Positions 40,710-49,139 of a stretch of DNA of 64,000 nt are shown one piece after another; within the stretch, counting starts at the first letter, position 1; every line of letters starts with the position of its first letter. A program made the translations under genes and the position numbers. The stretch comes from Paenibacillus glycanilyticus (GTDB lineage: Bacteria > Bacillota > Bacilli > Paenibacillales > Paenibacillaceae). The notes under the pieces were generated by a model that had not been told where the DNA came from, ran no database searches, and saw nothing but the letters and a program-made list of their open reading frames with translations. The stretch covers positions 248,001-312,000 of the forward strand of contig NZ_BSSQ01000019.1 in the NCBI RefSeq assembly GCF_030161375.1. The letters are read 5' to 3'.

Positions 40710-41555
40710 TCATGTAGTCAAACCTTGCCGCTCTAATGCTATATACCTGGCTACTGCATCTTCGTTACTGGTGCCGATGACGCGATCCGCCAATTGTTTA
40801 ATCTGCTCATGGGCATCCGCTACAGCGATTCGGTTTCCTGCTGCTCGGAACATGCCAAGGTCGTTCAAGTTGTCTCCAAATACGGTGACCGCTTCGAGCT
40901 CCATGCCAACGAGTTGTGCCCATAACCGGACGCCATCCCCTTTATTGGCCATAGGATGGCTTAGTTCAAGAAAATAATGATCTTTAATATAGACATCTTT
41001 TATGAACTGAATATGAACAAGTCCCCCGCATAATTGCTCAAGCCGTTGCTTCAACGGCTCCAATTCCTCAAATAAACCAATATAAGTGATAATCAAAGAA
41101 CGATAATTTTCAGTAATGGCAATTTTGTCGTATTCGCGAAACCTAGGATCATTTGGTCTACTGTTGTAAAACGCAACCTCGCCGCTTCTCGACAGCTTCT
41201 CGTGCAGAACCTTCTCCTGATCCTCTTCATCCAAAGCGAACACGAGTGGGACTAACCCGTGCGACCGTCCCGCTTCCATGATTAAATGGGATAGATCCGG
41301 ACTTAGCCAATGGCCACCGATAACCCGCTTCGACGCAGGATCAAAGATCATTGCTCCATTATACAATACAATCGGGTACCGCCACGGGATGGCAGAAGTT
41401 ACCCGATAAGAACTCGCATAACTTCGCGCCGTCGCATAGCTGATAATTACGCCCGCTTCCAGCGCTTCCGTCAACTGAAGGACCGTATAATCCGACATCG
41501 ATTCGTCAGCACGAAGCAAGGTACCGTCAAGATCCGTTAAATAACAAGAAGGCAA
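40710..41555 (-). CDS. HAD-superfamily (Cof-type) phosphatase
   Basis: Cytoplasmic phosphatase of 281 residues. Nucleophile motif YLTDLDGTLL at residues 5-14 (Asp 8, Asp 10), motif III Lys in HPMANKGDGVRL and motif IV VFGDNLNDLGMF (about 224-235) are clear, with a C2-type cap domain between. Substrates are typically sugar phosphates or nucleotides such as flavin precursors; not determinable here. Likely first gene of an operon with the carboxypeptidase. Confidence 0.92.
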   Translation of the reverse strand: MPSCYLTDLDGTLLRADESMSDYTVLQLTEALEAGVIISYATARSYASSYRVTSAIPWRYPIVLYNGAMIFDPASKRVIGGHWLSPDLSHLIMEAGRSHGLVPLVFALDEEDQEKVLHEKLSRSGEVAFYNSRPNDPRFREYDKIAITENYRSLIITYIGLFEELEPLKQRLEQLCGGLVHIQFIKDVYIKDHYFLELSHPMANKGDGVRLWAQLVGMELEAVTVFGDNLNDLGMFRAAGNRIAVADAHEQIKQLADRVIGTSNEDAVARYIALERQGLTT

Positions 41556-41698
41556 TTCCGTTCCTCCTTCGTTTGATCGAATATGTTTTACATATATGGT
41601 AAAATGCTAGATTGTATTCTGTCAAAAATAATATTACAATCCGTCTATTATGAATAATTTTTCGTACATTATATTACCGTCTTAAAGGAGAAATAGCA

Positions 41699-42007
41699 AT
41701 GAATTCAAAAGAAATGGAACAGATTATCATAGAAAGATATAAACAGGATGAAGATACAATGATTCTTGTGTTCGCCCAATGGTGCGTGAATGTTGGATTG
41801 GATGCCGTCGCGTTGTATAAGCAGGCTTATCCTGAGCAAGGCACAAATGAACGGTTGGTCGAAGCCATGACATTAACGGCACCTAAGGAACAAGCTGGCG
41901 ATATTGACGATGCAACGTTGCTTCAAGTTCTCTCTTTGTTCGGGAACGAGGAACTGGCATTTGTCGTGTCCGAGGAAATTGACCGCCGTCCAAGGAAAAA
42001 TCGTTAA
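41699..42007 (+). CDS. Uncharacterised small acidic protein
   Basis: Protein of 102 residues, helical and acidic, with a repeated helix pattern (MILVFAQWCVNVGLDAVALYKQAYP; LLQVLSLFGNEELAFVVSEEI), no signal peptide or membrane segment. ATG 41699 is preceded by AAAGGAGAAATAGCA at ideal spacing, so it is probably expressed. Family not recognised; it stands alone between two unrelated genes. Confidence 0.75.
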   Translation: MNSKEMEQIIIERYKQDEDTMILVFAQWCVNVGLDAVALYKQAYPEQGTNERLVEAMTLTAPKEQAGDIDDATLLQVLSLFGNEELAFVVSEEIDRRPRKNR

Positions 42008-42184
42008 TTTTCTACCGGCAAGTCTTCTACTGATTGGATTGGTCGGCCCCTGCTGTTGATCTCTGACTTGATAGGTTACCATAAGGATATTTATGTTAAC
42101 CTAGGTGGCAATAACCGAGCATATGCGCTATAATAGGAAGGCGAACATATGTTTGATGCTTGCAAATCAGTCAGAGGAGGTCCC

Positions 42185-42832
42185 ATGAAAGGCACGACTC
42201 ATTTAACGATCGGCGTTGCAATCGGGGCGGCTGCCGCAGCCCATTACCCGTTCTCAATCGCCAATGCGGCAACTTATCTTGCCGTTGCGGCCTTCTCGGC
42301 ATTAAGCGCCGACCTCGACGGGCCTAGCTTATTGAGCTCGAAAGCGGGCAAGTTGTCCAAGTGGCTCCACAACCTTCTTCAAGGAAGCGGCTGGCTGCTT
42401 ACCGCCGTTGCGGTTTATTTGTACATAAGCGATAAGTATTGGAACATACCGCTAAGCATTGCCTGTGCTACTCTCCTTCTGCTGGGACTTGTCGTCCAAG
42501 GCGGCATGATCAGGAATGCGCTTGTTAGCGCGGTTGGCGTTGCCTTGTTATATGGAGGCGTCAACTTAAGCATCAGTTGGTTAATCGGTCTAGGCGTATT
42601 TATTGCTTGGGCGCCATGGCTCAAGCACAGAGGGCTTACCCATACGGTATGGGCGGTTATTGCGTGGGGTGCGATTGCTTGGGGCTTGGAACAGCAACTG
42701 CAACTGGAAGGCCTTATGCAGATTGCCGTCATCGGTTATCTCTCTCATCTGGTTGCCGATACGTTAACGCCAAGCGGAGTGAAATGGCTGTATCCCATGA
42801 TCAAGAAATCATTCAAGATTCCGTTTCTATAA
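42185..42832 (+). CDS. YdjM-family membrane-bound metal-dependent hydrolase
   Basis: Polytopic membrane protein of 215 residues of the DUF457/YdjM family (LexA-controlled in Escherichia coli, uncharacterised biochemically). Characteristic features: MKGTTHLTIG with the first metal His (residue 6), SALSADLDGPS with metal Asp residues (about 39-44), KHRGLTHTVW with two His (about 144-149), YLSHLVADTLTPSGVKWLYP with His and Asp (about 185). The frame opens at 42149, but ATG 42185 follows AGAGGAGGTCCC. Several hydrophobic segments link these. Lone gene with a strong terminator after it. Confidence 0.9.
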   Translation: MKGTTHLTIGVAIGAAAAAHYPFSIANAATYLAVAAFSALSADLDGPSLLSSKAGKLSKWLHNLLQGSGWLLTAVAVYLYISDKYWNIPLSIACATLLLLGLVVQGGMIRNALVSAVGVALLYGGVNLSISWLIGLGVFIAWAPWLKHRGLTHTVWAVIAWGAIAWGLEQQLQLEGLMQIAVIGYLSHLVADTLTPSGVKWLYPMIKKSFKIPFL

Positions 42833-42854
42833 GATAAGGGTACTAACAAACGGC

Positions 42855-42902
42855 AAAAGACGCTTCAGAACCAGGTTTGTACATGGTTGAAGCGTCTTTT
42901 TG
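42855..42902. terminator. Bidirectional terminator between the YdjM-like and HesB-like genes
   Basis: AAAAGACGCTTCA (42855-42867) pairs with TGAAGCGTCTTTT (42888-42900), with an inner AACCA/TGGTT stem, between convergent genes. Confidence 0.88.
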
Positions 42903-42918
42903 CATACAAGTCATGAAA

Positions 42919-43191
42919 TTAACGAAGAAATACGATATTGTCATTGCGGCAGTCGATGGTAAGGTCTTTTCCATCCATGTACCACGCATCATTTTCCTCC
43001 ATATAGAACGTAATGCCGTCCTCTACGGTTGTTACCGCAGGATAACGGGCGGTATCCTTCATAATCCCGAAGGCGAAGGCGTCTTCTCCGCCGCCGCTGT
43101 AACGTACGAAGATGCGCACGCTGTCGTGTGTTCGAAATCCCCAATCTTGCTTGAATAGTGCCGTTGCGGCAGGAGTAACGCTCATTTTCAT
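42919..43191 (-). CDS. HesB/IscA-like fold protein without the cysteine triad
   Basis: Protein of 90 residues resembling the YneR-type Fe-S-biosynthesis fold (HesB/YadR/YfhF): MSVTPAATALFKQDWGF opening, RIFVRYSGGGEDAFAFGI centre and a WYMDGKDLTIDC closing strand. The three cysteines that bind clusters in IscA are missing except one near residue 80, so it probably does not carry a cluster like IscA. ATG start with AGGAGGTGAGAG upstream. Function unknown. Confidence 0.75.
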   Translation of the reverse strand: MKMSVTPAATALFKQDWGFRTHDSVRIFVRYSGGGEDAFAFGIMKDTARYPAVTTVEDGITFYMEENDAWYMDGKDLTIDCRNDNIVFLR

Positions 43192-43222
43192 CGGTCTCTC
43201 ACCTCCTCTTCAAAGCTTTCTC

Positions 43223-43996
43223 TTATAACTCATGGATCGTCACTTCGCTTCGGATCAGGAATCTGGCGTTTGTTCCGGTCTGACTAATCCCTTTCGAAAT
43301 ATAGATCATCCCGTTCTCCATCTGATGCATGCCTTTATAAATACCTGCCGCCGGCAACGCGCCTTTCCGCAAATATTTGAACAGAAACGGAAGATGGAAT
43401 TGCATCCCGTGGAAATGACCCGCCATGAGATACGTGAATGGATGTTTGATATGTAGCACTACGTTCGGATCATGCGTCAGCACGATCGCAGGTTTAGCCG
43501 GATCAGCCTTCTCGAATGCTTTGTCCGGATCGCTCTTCTTGCTGGTCCAGTCGTCTATGCCGATCAACTCGTATTGCCCCGCGTGGTACACTTCGTTATG
43601 CAGCAGGCGGACGCCAGCCTTCTCTAGCATACGTGTCAACTTCTGCAAGTCAGCCGGAGCCAGATGATGATCGTGATTCCCGTACACCGCAAACATAGGC
43701 ACGCCCGCAGACGCTAGTTCCTTGATATAACGATCTACCTTGTTCAAATATGGGGCAAGCTCCGTGAAGTCGCCGGTTATGCATACAAACGCGGGACGTT
43801 CGGACCGGATCAACCGCTTCAGACGGCTTGCCGGAATCCGGATATGTTCGATATGGATATCGCTGATCTGCAGTACTTTAATACCCGCTCCCGTCTTGTA
43901 TTGAATACGCTCTATCTTCAGCCATTGCGTTGGAAGAATAAACAGGCTGTAGATCAGAGCCGCGAGGGCAATTAGCCCGATAAGGATATATACGAT
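43223..43996 (-). CDS. Membrane-anchored metallophosphoesterase (YkuE-like), probable AUC start
   Basis: Calcineurin-like phosphoesterase of about 257 residues. A conventional start exists only at TTG 43813, but this would cut off the essential first metal motif. The frame stays open upstream and encodes a membrane helix (IVYILIGLIALAALIYSLF) and VLQISDIHIEH, which supplies the metal ligands DxH; further on come CITGDF, YGNHDHH, LTHDPN and AGHFHGMQFH. A strong site, GGGAGGAAGG (44001-44010), lies 5 or 8 bases before two ATC codons (43997-43999, 43994-43996), so translation may begin at AUC. Alternatively one base change has removed an ATG. Together with the convergent-strand neighbour YfcE-type gene 31 bases upstream it forms an operon. 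Confidence 0.78.
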   Translation of the reverse strand: MVYILIGLIALAALIYSLFILPTQWLKIERIQYKTGAGIKVLQISDIHIEHIRIPASRLKRLIRSERPAFVCITGDFTELAPYLNKVDRYIKELASAGVPMFAVYGNHDHHLAPADLQKLTRMLEKAGVRLLHNEVYHAGQYELIGIDDWTSKKSDPDKAFEKADPAKPAIVLTHDPNVVLHIKHPFTYLMAGHFHGMQFHLPFLFKYLRKGALPAAGIYKGMHQMENGMIYISKGISQTGTNARFLIRSEVTIHEL

Positions 43997-44030
43997 GATG
44001 CCTTCCTCCCTTGTTGCGTTACTTGTAGCG

Positions 44031-44537
44031 TCATATCTTATTATCGTAAAAAATATGCCGTGCTTTTAACTCCCCATCCGATATATGCATAACGCCAAAC
44101 GAATATTGGGGCTGTTTCCGCTTGGCCGTTGGCGAGCCGGGATTAAACAGCAGCACGCCGTTATGCTCCTTCATATAAGGAACGTGGGAATGGCCAAATA
44201 CGATCACGTCAACCTGATTAGGCGTAAAAGCCAGTGCCGCGTTCTGCTCGGCTTTCTTGCCGGAATACGGAAGATGGCCATGCACAAGGCCGATCCGTTT
44301 ACCGCCTGCGCTTACGATTTTTTTGTATCCCAGCTTCTTGACGATGATCTCGCCGTCATTGTTGCCGGCTACCCCTTTGACCGGCGCGAACTTTGACAAC
44401 TCGCTATACACGGATGAACTGGTCCAATCTCCGGCGTGAATAATCAGATCGGCGTTTGCGAGCTCCGCTAAAAGCCTTGGCGGGAGGGCTTTGGCCATAC
44501 GCGGCATATGGGTATCCGAGACGACAATTATTTTCAT
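44031..44537 (-). CDS. YfcE-type metallophosphodiesterase
   Basis: Small cytoplasmic phosphoesterase (168 residues) of the MJ0936/YfcE family. All metal motifs are visible: VVSDTHMPR (residues 5-13), IIHAGDWTS (about 32-40), VAGNNDGEI (about 55-63), LVHGHLP (about 83-89) and VFGHSHVPYM (about 113-122). It hydrolyses phosphodiesters in vitro in family members; the natural substrate is unknown. It precedes the membrane-anchored phosphoesterase gene on the same strand by about 30 bases. Confidence 0.93.
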   Translation of the reverse strand: MKIIVVSDTHMPRMAKALPPRLLAELANADLIIHAGDWTSSSVYSELSKFAPVKGVAGNNDGEIIVKKLGYKKIVSAGGKRIGLVHGHLPYSGKKAEQNAALAFTPNQVDVIVFGHSHVPYMKEHNGVLLFNPGSPTAKRKQPQYSFGVMHISDGELKARHIFYDNKI

Positions 44538-44665
44538 TAGCGCTGTGCTCCTTTGTTATCCGATTTCGATCACGTTAGGAATAATGCTGCACATGCTGAA
44601 GCGATTATTTTTTCCACTACGAGCACCACCATATGTACATACCGCCATTATAGCAGAAAAAGAAG

Positions 44666-44688
44666 AAGCTCCTCTATAGAAGGAGCTT
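44666..44688 (-). terminator. Terminator of the ThuA-like gene
   Basis: AAGCTCCT (44666-44673) pairs with AGGAGCTT (44681-44688) around 7 bases; on the minus strand a CTTCTTTTTC tail follows. Confidence 0.75.
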
Positions 44689-44706
44689 AAGCGGCGAATC
44701 GCGGTT

Positions 44707-45378
44707 TTATGCTCGCGCGCACCATCTTACAATAGATTCTACCAGCTGTTTCATCTCGGACAGAATGAGCGTATGGAGGTTATGGCCCGGCGTCAGGCAG
44801 CATACACGTCCTTTGCCGTAGCCATGCGACCAGCCGCCAATGGATTCTCCGTCCTCCGAATACGTACGCATGAACACATTGGTGTTTGCCTCATCGCAAT
44901 AAACGAAATAATGTTCTTCTAACGAATCAAACTCCCAAGCCGGGTTAATGGCAAGATGCTCGCTAGAATCCGCTGACCCGCTAGCTACGGGTTCGAACCT
45001 TACCCGCTTCTGCTCAGGATGATACTTGAAATACCCTTTCGTCATCGAGACATAAGCCCCATCCTCCGGATAAGAAGCAAGGCCCGAATGCCAGGAAAAC
45101 CAACCGCCGCCATCATACACGTATTGAAGCATCGCTTGTTCCGTTTCCGGATCCAGCCAGTGTGCCGGGTTCTCGTCGGCCGGATTGATTTTGTCGTCTT
45201 TAAACAGAATGACCGCATCGGGCTTATCCAGCAGCGCTTGCGCAAGCCGGTCTACCGTTACATAAGTCAAACTTACGTTGCCGCTAGCGAGCCACGAAGA
45301 CAGACTCTCTTCTAACCCTTCTTCAATCACGGCATGCGGATGATAATAATCACCGATTACGGCTAATAGTCTATGCAT
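44707..45378 (-). CDS. ThuA-like (trehalose-utilisation type) protein
   Basis: Class I glutamine-amidotransferase-like fold of 223 residues of the ThuA family. Recognisable parts: LLAVIGDYYHPHAVIEEGL at the start, GGGWFSWHSGLASYP in the centre (the position of the family's conserved His) and a late YGKGRVCCLTPGH segment. In other bacteria ThuA acts in sugar catabolism, possibly on 3-keto-sugars. There is no sugar operon next to it here; it sits between add and two phosphoesterases and appears to be a single gene. Confidence 0.85.
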   Translation of the reverse strand: MHRLLAVIGDYYHPHAVIEEGLEESLSSWLASGNVSLTYVTVDRLAQALLDKPDAVILFKDDKINPADENPAHWLDPETEQAMLQYVYDGGGWFSWHSGLASYPEDGAYVSMTKGYFKYHPEQKRVRFEPVASGSADSSEHLAINPAWEFDSLEEHYFVYCDEANTNVFMRTYSEDGESIGGWSHGYGKGRVCCLTPGHNLHTLILSEMKQLVESIVRWCARA

Positions 45379-45477
45379 GGGTCATGACCTCCCTGTTGTG
45401 TGATTCGTATCCATTCAACTCTACATGGGAGGTTCGCCGTTCTTTATTTGATCCCTGCCGTTTGCTTTAAAAAAGAT

Positions 45478-46518
45478 TTACAATCCAAGCTTTTGCAACG
45501 CTTGTTGAACCGCTTCCCGGAGTTCTGATTTCTCCTCTTCCGATAAAAAGGCCGCTTCCGCGCTGTTCCTTGTCAGCTGAGCAAGCTCCTCGAGCGTAAA
45601 TCCGCAATGCTCGGCAAGCATCTCAAACTCGAGATTCATCGTTGTGCCCGACACCGTCATATTATCCGTGTTGACGGTGACGAGAATCCCTTCCTCCATA
45701 AATCGGCGAATCGGATACGTATCCCAACCGCTTACCGCTTTCGTCTGGATGTTGCTGACCGGACACATCTCTAGCGGCGTTCGCGTGGATTTCACTAACT
45801 CCATAACCGAAGGATCTTCCGTGATCCGAACACCATGACCGATTCTAGCCGCGCCAAGCTCAGTAATGGCTTCTCTGACATTATTCGAACCGCCTGCTTC
45901 ACCCGCATGAATCGTAATGGGCAAGTTGTACTTACTAGCCCGTTCGAACACTTCGCGATGCAGTCCTGGCGGAAATCCCGCTTCGTCGCCTGCCAGATCA
46001 ACGGCTGCTACGCCTTTGCCGTAATAATCGCGCGCTGCGTCGATAACCTCGAGATTATTCTCTATCGAATCGTGGCGCATGCAGATGACGATAACTCTCG
46101 CCTTGACATCGAACATTTGTTCTCCACGCCGTAATCCGGCAATCGTATGCTTAATCGCATCGCTAGCAGACAAGCCCTCGAGCGTATGGAGTATAGGCGC
46201 AAACCTTACTTCCACGTATAGACAATTCGAAGCGGCAGCTTGCTCCACGATTTCTTCCGCTATGCGTTCGAGCGATTCCGCTGTCTGCATAAACGGCAGC
46301 ACAAAGTTAAACTTGCTCAAATATTCGACCAAGCTGGTGCAGCTCTCATCGATTTGCATCCACGGGGTAAGATCATCATTTTCGGAAGCAACAGGCAATG
46401 CTTTGCCTTGCGATTTAGCTAGATCACGTATCGTATCCGGCTTCACGCTGCCGTCCAAATGCACGTGAAGGTCAATCTTTGGCAGCAGCTTTATTTGTTC
46501 GTATTGTGCTTGATTCAA
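45478..46518 (-). CDS. add: Adenosine deaminase
   Basis: Zinc enzyme that deaminates adenosine (and deoxyadenosine) to inosine, feeding imported nucleosides into hypoxanthine/xanthine catabolism. Motifs: IDLHVHLDG (metal His 18 and His 20), HAGEAGG (metal His and catalytic Glu, about 190), RIGHGVR (about 210) and VNTDNMTVSG with metal Asp (about 270). The frame is open from 46617, but TTG 46518 behind GGAAGGAAGG gives the normal 346-residue length. It is the last gene of the leftward purine locus, 111 bases beyond pucG, so may have its own promoter. Confidence 0.93.
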   Translation of the reverse strand: MNQAQYEQIKLLPKIDLHVHLDGSVKPDTIRDLAKSQGKALPVASENDDLTPWMQIDESCTSLVEYLSKFNFVLPFMQTAESLERIAEEIVEQAAASNCLYVEVRFAPILHTLEGLSASDAIKHTIAGLRRGEQMFDVKARVIVICMRHDSIENNLEVIDAARDYYGKGVAAVDLAGDEAGFPPGLHREVFERASKYNLPITIHAGEAGGSNNVREAITELGAARIGHGVRITEDPSVMELVKSTRTPLEMCPVSNIQTKAVSGWDTYPIRRFMEEGILVTVNTDNMTVSGTTMNLEFEMLAEHCGFTLEELAQLTRNSAEAAFLSEEEKSELREAVQQALQKLGL

Positions 46519-46629
46519 TATGTACACCTTCCTTCCAGGAGGATTAACGGATGATGGATAGCTAAAACGGCATCTCCCTTCCGGCAAGTAGCCTGAAAGG
46601 TGGATACCGTTTCTCATTTCGTCATTTTA

Positions 46630-47871
46630 CTATGTTTGATCATAAACATCCAGTGCGGCCTGCAGTCCCGCTCCGGTGTGAAGCTTCGCTCCGTGACGGA
46701 TAAGCACGGCTTCCAGCGCGCCAAGCAGCTGAAGCACGTTTGGCTGACGGCAGCTATAGCCCATTGTGCCGATCCGCCATATTTTCCCCTTCAGACTGCC
46801 AAATGAACTCGCGATCTCGATTCCGAAGGTATGAAGCAACATGCTTCGAACGGATTCTCCGTCAATGCCTTCAGGAATCGTAATGCACGTAACAACCGGC
46901 AGCTTGCAGTTCGGGTCGCCGTATAAGGTAAGGCCCATCGCTTCAAGCCCTGCCACCAAGGCCGATTCGTGAAGGCGATGACGGGCGAAACGTTCGTCAA
47001 GCCCTTCTTCGAGCACTAGACGAAGACCTTCTCGCAAAGCATATAACATGGAAGTCATCTCGGTATGGTGGTTCAGTCTGGCCGGGCTCCAATAGTCCTG
47101 CAGTTGAGCGAGATCGAAGTAATTGCTCTGAATAACGGGCCGTTTGATAGCCAGGTTGGGAAGCTCGCTATCCGTTGCCGTCCGGAGCCCTCGTTCAATG
47201 GTTTTGCGGGCATTTATCTTAGCCGCCGCAAGTTCATTGTACGTAATCGGAGCCATGCCCGAAGGAACGGACAAACATTTTTGCGTTCCGCCTATAACGG
47301 CGTCTATACACCATTCATCCGTATTCACGGGCACTCCGCCTATCGTAGCAACGGCATCTACAACAAATAGGATGCCTAATTCGCGGCATGCCTTTCCGAT
47401 TTCGGAGAGCGGCTGCATGCGGCCGGTAGATGTCTCCCCATGTACCATCAGCACAAGAGCTGGTTTCTCGCGGTGAATGGCGCTGATTACTTCCTCCGGA
47501 TCGAAGACGGTGCCCCATTCCTTCTCAATAAAAGCAACCTCGGCGCAAACTCGCTCAGCAATCTCATAGAGCAGATTGCCAAACCGGCCATAGATGGGGA
47601 TCAACACTTTGTCTCCCGGCTCGATCAGGCTAGTCAGCACCGCTTCGATACCGGAACGGGAAGTGCCGTCAACCGGGAACGCCCAATGATTCGTCGTACG
47701 GAACAAGGCGCGAAGCATCTCCATCGTGTCGTTCATATAAGCGGTGAATTGTGGATCGAATTGGCCCAATATCGGATAGGAAAGCGCACGCAGCACTCTC
47801 GGATCCACTTCAACAGGACCCGGCGTCATTATCGTTCTTTGGGATGGCGCTAGTTCGGCATATCGTTTCAT
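46630..47871 (-). CDS. pucG: (S)-Ureidoglycine-glyoxylate aminotransferase
   Basis: PLP-dependent enzyme of the alanine-glyoxylate aminotransferase family that, as PucG, moves the amino group of ureidoglycine to glyoxylate, making glycine and oxalurate. Supporting features: MTPGPVEVDPRVL start, AFPVDGTSRSGIEA (phosphate loop), LFVVDAVATIGG with the pyridine Asp (about 190) and GGTQKCLSVPSG with the PLP Lys (about 213). It is the last step of the cluster and its start ATG overlaps the pucF stop (ATGA). Context makes PucG far more likely than a serine or phosphonate aminotransferase. Confidence 0.93.
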   Translation of the reverse strand: MKRYAELAPSQRTIMTPGPVEVDPRVLRALSYPILGQFDPQFTAYMNDTMEMLRALFRTTNHWAFPVDGTSRSGIEAVLTSLIEPGDKVLIPIYGRFGNLLYEIAERVCAEVAFIEKEWGTVFDPEEVISAIHREKPALVLMVHGETSTGRMQPLSEIGKACRELGILFVVDAVATIGGVPVNTDEWCIDAVIGGTQKCLSVPSGMAPITYNELAAAKINARKTIERGLRTATDSELPNLAIKRPVIQSNYFDLAQLQDYWSPARLNHHTEMTSMLYALREGLRLVLEEGLDERFARHRLHESALVAGLEAMGLTLYGDPNCKLPVVTCITIPEGIDGESVRSMLLHTFGIEIASSFGSLKGKIWRIGTMGYSCRQPNVLQLLGALEAVLIRHGAKLHTGAGLQAALDVYDQT

Positions 47872-49124
47872 GGCAATATCCCCTCGTAGGCTAACTCATA
47901 TAGTAATGCGGCCAATACGGATACCCCTTCGGCCAGTTCTTCAGGCGATGTATATTCCTGCGGCGAATGGCTGATACCGGATTTGCTTGGCACGAACAGC
48001 ATAGCCGTCGGACATTGCGTGGTGAACATCTGGGCATCATGCCCCGCTCCGCTCACCATGCGGCGATAGGGCAAGGACAGATCATTCGCGATTCTTTCCA
48101 GCTTATCGCTTAGTTCCCGGTTCATCGGGGCGGGTTTTGCTTCTAGCCATGGAACAATGGACAGTTCCAATCCGCGCCACTTGGCCATTTCGTTAAATTT
48201 GGCAATCGCTTGATCGCAAAACTTCGTGATGGCCGATTCATCGATATGTCGGATATCAAGCGTAAAGCTGACTTCGCCCGGCACGACATTTGGCGTATTC
48301 GGCACGCATTCAATCCGACCAACCGTAGCGACCAGCGGTTCGCCGCTGACAAGCGCATCGGCTTCGAGCTGAAGGATCATCTCGGCTGCGCCAACAAGCG
48401 CATCATGGCGCATCGACATCGGTGTCGTTCCGGCATGATTGGTCTCGCCACGCACCGTGACGACGTAGCGGCGTTGGCCAACTATCGCTTCTACGATACC
48501 AATCCGTTTGCGTTGACGTTCCAATACCGGTCCTTGCTCGATATGAATCTCGACAAAAGCTCCGATATCTTCCCGTTTGCTGGATTCCTGCTCCGGCTTG
48601 CCGAAGCCAGACGCTTCCATCGCCTCCTGCAGGCTAATGCCCTCGGAATCAAACACGATTCCGCCGCTTTGCCATTCGTAAAGGCCGGTCATGTTGCCCG
48701 AACCCCAATAGGTAAGCGGGAATCGACTGCCTTCCTCCTCGCAGAAAGAGACAATCTCTAACGTATTCACCGGTTGACCGTACGTATCCTTCAAATACGT
48801 AACTGCCGCGATGCCTGCGGCTATGCCGTAGGCACCGTCGTAATTCCCTCCCGAACGCACGGTATCGATATGCGAGCCGGTTAGTATGACCGGCGCTTCC
48901 TTGCTGCTGCCTTCCAGCCGGCCAAATAGGTTGCCGACCCGGTCGAACCGGACATCCATGCCAAGCGATTTCATTCTCTCCGCCAGGAATAGCTGCGCCT
49001 GCAGCCATTCGGGCGTATATAAAAGACGGGTTACCCCTCCGAGTTCATCTGCACCAAATGAGGCCAGCTCATCAAGAAGGCGAGAGACAAAGGAGGCGGC
49101 TTCTTGTTCCATCGGGATCCTCAT
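47868..49124 (-). CDS. pucF: Allantoate amidohydrolase
   Basis: M20-type zinc amidohydrolase (AllC/PucF) that hydrolyses allantoate to ureidoglycine, CO2 and ammonia. Metal motifs: TGSHIDTVRSGGNYDGAYG (about 81-99), CEEEGSRFP with metal Glu (about 126), EIHIEQGP (about 192) and a late MVSGAGHDAQMF with metal His (about 380). About 418 residues, normal length. ATG 49124 follows AGGAGG 8 bases upstream, right after the allantoinase stop. Gene order with pucH and pucG is that of the pathway. Confidence 0.93.
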   Translation of the reverse strand: MRIPMEQEAASFVSRLLDELASFGADELGGVTRLLYTPEWLQAQLFLAERMKSLGMDVRFDRVGNLFGRLEGSSKEAPVILTGSHIDTVRSGGNYDGAYGIAAGIAAVTYLKDTYGQPVNTLEIVSFCEEEGSRFPLTYWGSGNMTGLYEWQSGGIVFDSEGISLQEAMEASGFGKPEQESSKREDIGAFVEIHIEQGPVLERQRKRIGIVEAIVGQRRYVVTVRGETNHAGTTPMSMRHDALVGAAEMILQLEADALVSGEPLVATVGRIECVPNTPNVVPGEVSFTLDIRHIDESAITKFCDQAIAKFNEMAKWRGLELSIVPWLEAKPAPMNRELSDKLERIANDLSLPYRRMVSGAGHDAQMFTTQCPTAMLFVPSKSGISHSPQEYTSPEELAEGVSVLAALLYELAYEGILP

Positions 49125-49139
49125 CGTAACAGCCTCCTG

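Noticed and set aside
43223..43813. Short metallophosphoesterase beginning at TTG 43813
   Set aside because: This start would lose the DxH metal motif and membrane anchor that are encoded in the open frame upstream.
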